Shown piece by piece: positions 5,550 to 9,622 of a stretch of DNA of 9,622 nucleotides. The first letter of the stretch is position 1. Each line of letters opens with the position of its first letter. The notes under the pieces were generated by a model. The model saw only the letters and a list, made by a program, of their open reading frames with translations. It made no database searches and had not been told where the DNA came from. The DNA comes from an uncultured Eubacteriales bacterium (lineage in GTDB: Bacteria > Bacillota > Clostridia > Oscillospirales > CAG-272). The stretch is taken from NCBI GenBank assembly GCA_900546695.1, contig URDX01000048.1, forward strand, positions 1 through 9,622. Reading direction: 5' to 3'. The translations under genes and the position numbers were made by a program.

Positions 5550-6335
5550 TTAATAGCAGTAGATAGAGTAATCCACATCGGTCGAGGTTTCGTCCTCATC
5601 GGTCGGCGTGTATGTGACCGCGCGGTACTCGCGATCCGCAAAGCTCATCAGCTCGGGAAGATACTCGTCCGCTATCTTATAATACAGGCTCTCGGTAGCG
5701 TTCTCGATACACCAGCTGCCGTCGGGCAGCTCCATGACGTAATAGGTGTTGCCTGTTTTCCTGAAGGTACCGCTCTCCTCGCAGGGATATATTTCGGTAA
5801 TATAGCCCGCGTGCTCCGTAAGCGGGTATGCCGCCTCCAACGGCTCGCCCGCGAGCGCTTCGGATATGGCGTTCGAGAGTCCTGCGCTCATGACGCAGAA
5901 TTTCCGCTGATACGCGTCGTCGTCGTTCTCCACATACTTATCGGCTCCGAAACGGTCGTATACGGCGGAGCGGAGCAGCTGCACCATCTCGTCATATTTA
6001 TCCTCGCGGACGGTGACATCGTTGCCGAACCAAAGCACGGAGCGGTCTCTGTTGAACTCGCCGACGTCCTTGCAATAGCGCGATGCGAGCAGCGTCGGAA
6101 CGTCGTCATCGGTCAGGTAAACACGGAAATCCGTGCGGTAATCGGTGAGGTAAACGAGGCTTTCATGCATCAGGTGCTTGTATACGACGCCGTCGACCGT
6201 GTAGGTATTATAGTTATTATCGGCGAACGCCTGATTCCGACGCGCATCGTCGACGACGGCGCAGGAGGAAAGCAGCGCAGTCGAGATAACGGCGGCGGAC
6301 AGAAGCGCGCCTGCCTTAAGCATTTTGTCTTTCAT
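5550..6335 (-). CDS. Uncharacterised lipoprotein, last gene of the GntR-ABC operon
   Basis: The 261-aa protein has a type II signal peptide: positively charged start, hydrophobic residues 8-22 and lipobox LSSC with Cys25. The mature part is acidic and rich in Asp and Tyr, with no domain I recognise. The C-terminus (TPTDEDETSTDVDYSIYCY) is strongly acidic. It should sit on the outer face of the membrane. The ATG follows AAGGAGGT with 7-nt spacing, and the gene starts 13 bases after the permease stop, so translation with the ABC genes is expected. Context suggests an accessory, sensor or immunity lipoprotein of the transporter; this is inference only. An unrelated passenger gene is possible. 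Confidence 0.82.
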   Translation of the reverse strand: MKDKMLKAGALLSAAVISTALLSSCAVVDDARRNQAFADNNYNTYTVDGVVYKHLMHESLVYLTDYRTDFRVYLTDDDVPTLLASRYCKDVGEFNRDRSVLWFGNDVTVREDKYDEMVQLLRSAVYDRFGADKYVENDDDAYQRKFCVMSAGLSNAISEALAGEPLEAAYPLTEHAGYITEIYPCEESGTFRKTGNTYYVMELPDGSWCIENATESLYYKIADEYLPELMSFADREYRAVTYTPTDEDETSTDVDYSIYCY

Positions 6336-6348
6336 TATTCATACCTCC

Positions 6349-7158
6349 TTACTCGAGATTCAGCTTCTTCTTCATGATGTGCTGCGTTATCAGGTAGTAC
6401 ACCGCGCCGAGCAGCAGCATTCCGCCGAGCAGCACCGCGAATACGACATGCACCGAGCCTATCGAGCTGTGTACGACCCATCTTATGAAGCGCATGACGA
6501 GCGAGTTTCCGCTGTTTGCCGTCAGTATAACTATCTCAACGGTGCCGAGCAGCTGACGCAGAACGTAGTAGCCGAAATATACGCCGAAGGCGAGCAGCAC
6601 GCGGTTCTTCTTAGCGAGCTGACCTATCGAGATGCAGGTGTAGAAAAGCAGCATGGTGATAGCCGAGAAAACGATGACAAGCACTATCACCTCCGGGATA
6701 AAGGCGATGAAATGACCGCCGTACTTCTGATGCAGCTTACCGGCGAGGAAGGATATTGCCTTGCACACCTCGACGAACGCCTCGCCGCATGTTACGACAG
6801 AGCAGGCGAGCAGTATCGAGAAGACAGTCGCGAGGTCGCAGAGTATCGCGGAAAGCAGCTTTGACCATATATGCTGGTGAACGGTCACGGGCAGGGTAAA
6901 GCTGAGGTAGCCTTCGCTCGTAAACATGTTTTTATAGAAGCGCGAGATGCAGAGCGCGACCGTTGCGACAACGGTGACTATGCAGGCGATAACGAAGATC
7001 ACCGTCGACGAGAGCGAGAATATCGCGTAGACGCTGCTGTCGCTCTCAAAGAACTGAACAAATCGGTGCAGCACCGCTATCCCGAGCAGTATAAGCTGGA
7101 AGGGCAGCAGCGAGCGCAGATACGAGGCTATCTCGTATTTCATCAGCTTCTTTACCAT
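6349..7158 (-). CDS. ABC-2-like transporter membrane protein
   Basis: This 269-aa membrane protein has about six hydrophobic segments (near 17-36, 44-71, 103-124, 150-180, 187-212 and 234-257) and a basic C-terminus (MKKKLNLE). The segment YKNMFTSEGYLSFTLPVTVHQHIWSKLL (75-102, in two halves around SFTLP) is typical of permeases that accompany YtrB-like ATPases in Firmicutes. It should form the channel part of an export or antibiotic-response transporter. Its ATG overlaps the ATPase stop by 7 bases (ATGGTAA), with GGGAGG just upstream, so the two are translationally coupled. The substrate is unknown. Confidence 0.87.
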   Translation of the reverse strand: MVKKLMKYEIASYLRSLLPFQLILLGIAVLHRFVQFFESDSSVYAIFSLSSTVIFVIACIVTVVATVALCISRFYKNMFTSEGYLSFTLPVTVHQHIWSKLLSAILCDLATVFSILLACSVVTCGEAFVEVCKAISFLAGKLHQKYGGHFIAFIPEVIVLVIVFSAITMLLFYTCISIGQLAKKNRVLLAFGVYFGYYVLRQLLGTVEIVILTANSGNSLVMRFIRWVVHSSIGSVHVVFAVLLGGMLLLGAVYYLITQHIMKKKLNLE

Positions 7159-7850
7159 TTGAATACCTCCCTGAACAGCTCATCGGCGCTCTTTCCGTTT
7201 TCCTCGCGGATGGCATCGACGCTCTTGTGCAGCACGATGTTTCCGTTATTGATGAAAATGACCTCGTCGAGTATCTGCTCGATATCCGATATCAGATGCG
7301 TCGAAATGATTACCGAGGCCTCGGGGGTGTAGTTGCCGATGATGGTTGAAATGATATAATCACGTGTTGCCGGGTCAACGCCCGCTATCGGCTCGTCGAG
7401 CACGTAGAGCTTTGCGCTGCGGCTCATTACGAGGATGAGCGAGACCTTCTCCTTGTTGCCCTTTGACAGCGTCTTGAGCCTTGCCTCGGTCGTTATGCCG
7501 AGTCTAGAGAGCATCTCCGTCGCCGTGTCGCGACGGAAATCCTCATAAAAGTCGGCGAACATATTCACCAGCTGACCCACCGTCATCCAGGAGTTGAGAT
7601 AGTTGCTGTCGGGCAGATAAGCCACGACCTTCTTTGTTTCAACGCCGGGCGCGCTGCCGCATATGGCGATGCTTCCCGCGGTCGGTGTGAGCAGCCCGTT
7701 TATGAGCTTGATGAGCGTTGTTTTGCCCGAACCGTTCGGTCCGAGAAGTCCGATTATCCTGCCTCCCTCCACCGAGAGACTTACATTGTTCAGCGCCACC
7801 TGACCGCCGTATTTCTTGGTTATGCCGTCACACCTGAGCAGTTCTGCCAT
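7152..7850 (-). CDS. ABC transporter ATP-binding protein, YtrB-like
   Basis: The 232-aa cytoplasmic ATPase powers the adjacent membrane protein. Walker A is GPNGSGKT (37-44), the signature is LSKGNKEKV (128-136, LSKGN in place of LSGGQ), Walker B plus catalytic Glu is LYVLDEP (148-154, Glu153), the D-loop is AGVDP and the H-loop His is His185 in STHL. At the Q-loop the sequence is AYLPDSNYL (77-85), with no glutamine, a variation I associate with the YtrB-type subfamily. Length fits a single-domain ATPase. An AAAGGTGG ribosome site precedes the ATG. Its start overlaps the end of the GntR gene by 23 bases. The arrangement GntR-ATPase-permease resembles the Bacillus ytr operon, which responds to cell-wall antibiotics; the inducer here is unknown. 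Confidence 0.95.
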   Translation of the reverse strand: MAELLRCDGITKKYGGQVALNNVSLSVEGGRIIGLLGPNGSGKTTLIKLINGLLTPTAGSIAICGSAPGVETKKVVAYLPDSNYLNSWMTVGQLVNMFADFYEDFRRDTATEMLSRLGITTEARLKTLSKGNKEKVSLILVMSRSAKLYVLDEPIAGVDPATRDYIISTIIGNYTPEASVIISTHLISDIEQILDEVIFINNGNIVLHKSVDAIREENGKSADELFREVFKW

Positions 7851-8208
7851 CTGTATTCCACCTTTCTGTGTATTCTTTTGTCTCCGCCTCGCTCATGCCG
7901 AGGTTCTCCATGTCCGAAAAATATTGCCGCGTTTTGTCCGCCCGCGAACGCTCGACCGCTGCCTCCGCAGCGTCGCGATTGTCGCCGACGTACCAGCCCG
8001 AGCCGACTACAGCGTAGATTATGCCGTCCCTCCCGAGCTGCTCGAACGCCTTCTGCACCGTTCCCGGATTCACGCCCGCCTCTATGGCAAGCGCCCGCAC
8101 CGACGGCAGCTGCTCACCCGCAGCAAAGCTGCCGAGGGCTATCCGCGCGCTCAGCTGCTCGCAGAGCTGCGGACAGATGGGACGACTTTTACTCAGCTTC
8201 CATTCCAT
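7828..8208 (-). CDS. GntR-family transcriptional regulator, YtrA subfamily
   Basis: The 126-aa protein is a short GntR regulator with an N-terminal winged helix-turn-helix and no large effector domain, as in the YtrA subfamily. The motif LPSVRALAIEAGVNPGTVQK (34-53), continuing AFEQLGRDGIIY, includes the recognition helix (about 47-59), with a wing ending GSGWYVGD (69-76). A helical tail of about 45 residues probably dimerises. YtrA-type proteins commonly repress their own ABC operon. A palindrome overlapping the expected transcription start (8447-8464) is the likely operator. The ATG at 8206-8208 has a GGAAAGGAAA site upstream. Stop overlaps the ATPase start by 23 bases. Confidence 0.92.
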   Translation of the reverse strand: MEWKLSKSRPICPQLCEQLSARIALGSFAAGEQLPSVRALAIEAGVNPGTVQKAFEQLGRDGIIYAVVGSGWYVGDNRDAAEAAVERSRADKTRQYFSDMENLGMSEAETKEYTERWNTDGRTAQV

Positions 8209-8287
8209 AATTCCGTTTCCTTTCCGTGATAAGCCCGCGGCGGTCGCTCGGGAGGCTCCGATTCGATGCGCGCCGAGCCGTTCGCTT

Positions 8288-8347
8288 TGATTCTATGTGC
8301 TCCGATTCGGGATGCTTTGACTTGGAATGCTTCGACTCGGGATGCTT
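8288..8347. repeat. 15-bp tandem repeats in the leader of the GntR operon
   Basis: Three clear units, CGATTCGGGATGCTT (8303-8317), TGACTTGGAATGCTT (8318-8332) and CGACTCGGGATGCTT (8333-8347), follow a weaker one (8288-8302). They lie between the operon promoter and the GntR start, in a leader of about 250 nt. In one minus-strand frame (8189-8431, GTG start, 80 codons) they would encode pentapeptides such as KHPES, KHSKS, KHPES and EHIES. That frame has no good ribosome site and overlaps the GntR start by 20 bases, so I do not call it a gene. Confidence 0.75.
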
Positions 8348-8446
8348 CGGTATTATCGTCGCTCGTCGCCGCATCGCCCCGAACCTAAAGCACATAGGGC
8401 AAGCAAGAGCATGCTTTCCTTTGAGCTTCACCGTTCGCGCTCGACT

Positions 8447-8464
8447 GTATCACTGTACTAATAC
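8447..8464. promoter_or_regulatory. Imperfect palindrome, probable GntR operator
   Basis: GTATCACTGTACTAATAC matches its own reverse complement at 12 of 18 positions, with perfect GTAT/ATAC ends. It lies 1 base past the -10 box of the operon promoter and covers the expected start point, a good place for repression by the first gene's GntR protein. The link is inference from position and symmetry. Confidence 0.55.
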
Positions 8465-8465
8465 A

Positions 8466-8494
8466 ATAATACAATCTTTCGGCGCGTTTGTCAA
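8466..8494 (-). promoter_or_regulatory. Promoter of the GntR-ABC-lipoprotein operon
   Basis: On the minus strand TTGACA (8489-8494), a 17-bp spacer and TATTAT (8466-8471) differ from the sigma-A consensus at one base. The expected start near 8459 leaves about 250 nt before the GntR ATG, unusually long for a regulator gene. Confidence 0.88.
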
Positions 8495-8645
8495 GGGGTT
8501 TTTAAAATTTTTTTCGGGGCAATGAAATATATGCACCCCGCGCGCGGTATATATGACGGCGAAAAACCGCGCCGCATCGGGCGTTTTCGCCGCAAAAATG
8601 CTCCTGCGCGCCGATATGAAGCACCGAAAGCCATCCGACAAATAT

Positions 8646-8685
8646 AAAAAAGACGGTCTCGGACCATGTCCGCCGAGCCGCCGTC
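8646..8685 (-). terminator. Second, distal terminator downstream of the tail-anchored protein gene
   Basis: On the minus strand GACGG...CTCGG pairs with CCGAG...CCGTC, with small internal loops and a 10-nt terminal loop (8652-8685). It is followed directly by six T (8646-8651). It lies about 50 bases beyond the first terminator and ahead of the GntR operon promoter. Confidence 0.8.
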
Positions 8686-8733
8686 AGGAGATACCATTCA
8701 GAGACTCCGCAATACTAAATAGCTGCGGAACAT

Positions 8734-8767
8734 AAAAAGCTGCCGCAGACACATATCTGCGGCAGCT
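8734..8767 (-). terminator. Rho-independent terminator of the tail-anchored protein gene
   Basis: A perfect 12-bp stem (AGCTGCCGCAGA at 8738-8749 with TCTGCGGCAGCT at 8756-8767) and a 6-nt loop are followed on the minus strand by a T run that begins in the stem's last pair (8734-8738). It starts about 40 bases after the stop codon. Confidence 0.92.
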
Positions 8768-8807
8768 CGATGTTCGGTTGTTGATATATGCGGTCGTGAC
8801 CGCGGTA

Positions 8808-9242
8808 TTACTTCTTGCCCTTCGACTTCTTGGGAATGTAGAGATAAATACCTACGATAGCCGCGATGGGAAGAACGATTGCAACAACGATTCCGATGAT
8901 ATCGGATACCTTAGAGGAGGACTCGCTGCTGTGGTCGTGACCGTCCTCGTCGGTCTCTGCTGCGGTAGTCTCGGCGGCGGTCTCGTCACCGGTCTCGGCG
9001 GTTGCGGCAGCACCCTCATCCTCGCCTTCTGCAGCGAGCGGAACAGCTTCGCCGTCATCCTCGTGAAGAGCTATGCCGGCAACCTCGTCTGCAGTGTCTG
9101 CGTCGGACGATACAGCTACGGTCGTGTCGGCAGCTGCGGCAGATGTAAGATCTGTGGTCTCATCGGCTGAAACCGATACGGAAAGCGCGGCGGTAACAAG
9201 CGCCGCGAGGGCGAGAGAAACGATTTTTCCGGTAAACTTCAT
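8808..9242 (-). CDS. Small secreted, C-terminally membrane-anchored Ala/Thr/Glu-rich protein
   Basis: The 144-aa protein has a type I signal peptide (MKFTGK, hydrophobic 8-23, likely cleavage after VSA, residue 26). A low-complexity, strongly acidic Ala/Thr/Glu/Asp region follows (about 27-110). A single membrane segment (about 112-135, DIIGIVVAIVLPIAAIVGIY) comes next, and the tail is basic (PKKSKGKK). The acidic middle should lie outside the cell with the basic tail inside. There is no LPXTG sorting motif, so anchoring would be by the membrane segment alone. The HDH triplet (102-104) in the acidic region could bind metal, which is speculation. The ATG has AAAGAGG about 8 nt upstream; no consensus promoter was found in the AT-rich upstream sequence. 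It appears monocistronic, with its own terminator. Function unknown. Confidence 0.85.
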   Translation of the reverse strand: MKFTGKIVSLALAALVTAALSVSVSADETTDLTSAAAADTTVAVSSDADTADEVAGIALHEDDGEAVPLAAEGEDEGAAATAETGDETAAETTAAETDEDGHDHSSESSSKVSDIIGIVVAIVLPIAAIVGIYLYIPKKSKGKK

Positions 9243-9622
9243 GTTGATAACCTCTTTGATAATGGATTTATATTAATAATAATCAACGTATAGACAACTA
9301 TAGAAAAGATGTTACCAAACATTTATAAAGTAGGACAGATGATATTATTAACAATTCGTTAACTTTTTCCTTTCCCGTCTGACATGGTGTCCTCTCTCGA
9401 CCGACAGACACTATTCGACCGATCGACAAGCTACATTATTCGACTGATAGACAACCGACATAATTCGCCTGTCGACGTAGACTTCGCAAAAGTCTGTGAA
9501 TTACTTTTTCATTTGCCCTGCATTAGCTTGCGTTCCTCCGAGCAAAGACTCACCCCCCGCATATAAAGTCGTATATAACCTCTCTTGCATTCAACGGCGA
9601 GACGCAGCCGCCGGCGAGAGCG
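9243..9622. other. Gene-less right end of the window
   Basis: The first 120 bases are AT-rich and contain the leader of the tail-anchored protein gene and an inverted repeat TTAAC-AATTC-GTTAA (9348-9362). A degenerate repeat follows at 9395-9482. The rest, to the window end, has no open frame with a ribosome site. A gene may begin beyond the edge. Confidence 0.5.
9395..9482. repeat. Degenerate 25-bp repeat rich in CGAC/GACA
   Basis: Two adjacent 25-bp units starting TTCGAC (9414-9438 and 9439-9463) agree at 20 of 25 positions. A partial unit precedes (9395-9413, TCTCGACCGACAGACACTA) and another follows (from 9464, TTCGCCTGTCGACG). A small hairpin AGACTT-CGCAA-AAGTCT (9479-9495) lies at the right edge. 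There is no evidence of coding. Confidence 0.6.

Larger units (their letters stand above)
8495..8807. other. Gene-less stretch with two terminators and an extra hairpin
   Basis: Besides the two terminators listed separately, it holds a stem-loop with perfect arms GGCGAAAA (8558-8565) and TTTTCGCC (8584-8591), and the self-complementary CCGCGCGCGG near 8538-8547 flanked by ATATAT runs. Neither hairpin has a U-tract. The open frames here (for example 8450-8641 minus) lack ribosome sites and look random. Confidence 0.55.

Noticed and set aside
8450..8641. 63-codon minus-strand open frame across the GntR promoter
   Set aside because: It overlaps the promoter and ends in the operator region, and it has no ribosome site.

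Overview
The window looks like chromosome from a Gram-positive Clostridia-type bacterium, most like the Ruminococcaceae/Oscillospiraceae. The reasons are strong AGGAGG-type ribosome sites, lipoproteins with an LSSC lipobox, a YtrA-type GntR/ABC operon, an RNHCP-domain protein and a moderately high GC content. This placement rests on gene style and codon use, not on a database match. I see no phage, transposase, integrase, CRISPR, rRNA or tRNA.

Layout. (1) 171-1281, minus strand: a lone solute-binding lipoprotein of the NitT/TauT-SsuA-NMT1 type, closed by its own terminator. (2) 1856-4149, plus strand: a perfect consensus promoter drives a Gfo/Idh/MocA NAD(P)-dependent sugar oxidoreductase followed by a TIM-barrel sugar isomerase/epimerase. 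Together they form a small, probably highly expressed sugar-processing pair. (3) 4150-5547: mostly non-coding. It holds a small RNHCP zinc-ribbon protein on the minus strand with a perfect consensus promoter, a leader of about 160 nt carrying 16-bp tandem repeats, and a hairpin that buries its Shine-Dalgarno sequence. (4) 5550-8494, minus strand: a four-gene operon in the order GntR repressor, ABC ATPase, ABC-2-like membrane protein, lipoprotein. The first three genes overlap, the promoter has a palindromic operator just downstream of its -10 box, and the leader is long. (5) 8646-9242, minus strand: a small secreted, tail-anchored Ala/Thr/Glu-rich protein followed by two terminators. (6) 9243-9622: no gene, with a degenerate 25-bp repeat.

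The least conventional feature is a family of intergenic repeats at 1555-1771, 4376-4498 and 5335-5547, with a shortened relative at 1341-1398. All lie in the same orientation and all carry a conserved right tail of about 33 bp ending in GCCTCCCC or a variant. The two complete copies are 217 and 213 bp long, have outer GGGGAG/CTCCCC ends, and contain nested inverted repeats whose arms differ between copies while still pairing. This resembles a non-autonomous mobile element (MITE) or a structured RNA family, not random intergenic sequence.

Three promoters found here (1856-1884 plus, 5168-5196 minus, 8466-8494 minus) all have TTGACA and exactly 17 bp of spacing. They settle several start-site choices: the long upstream extensions of the oxidoreductase and of the RNHCP gene would begin at or before the transcription start and can be discarded.
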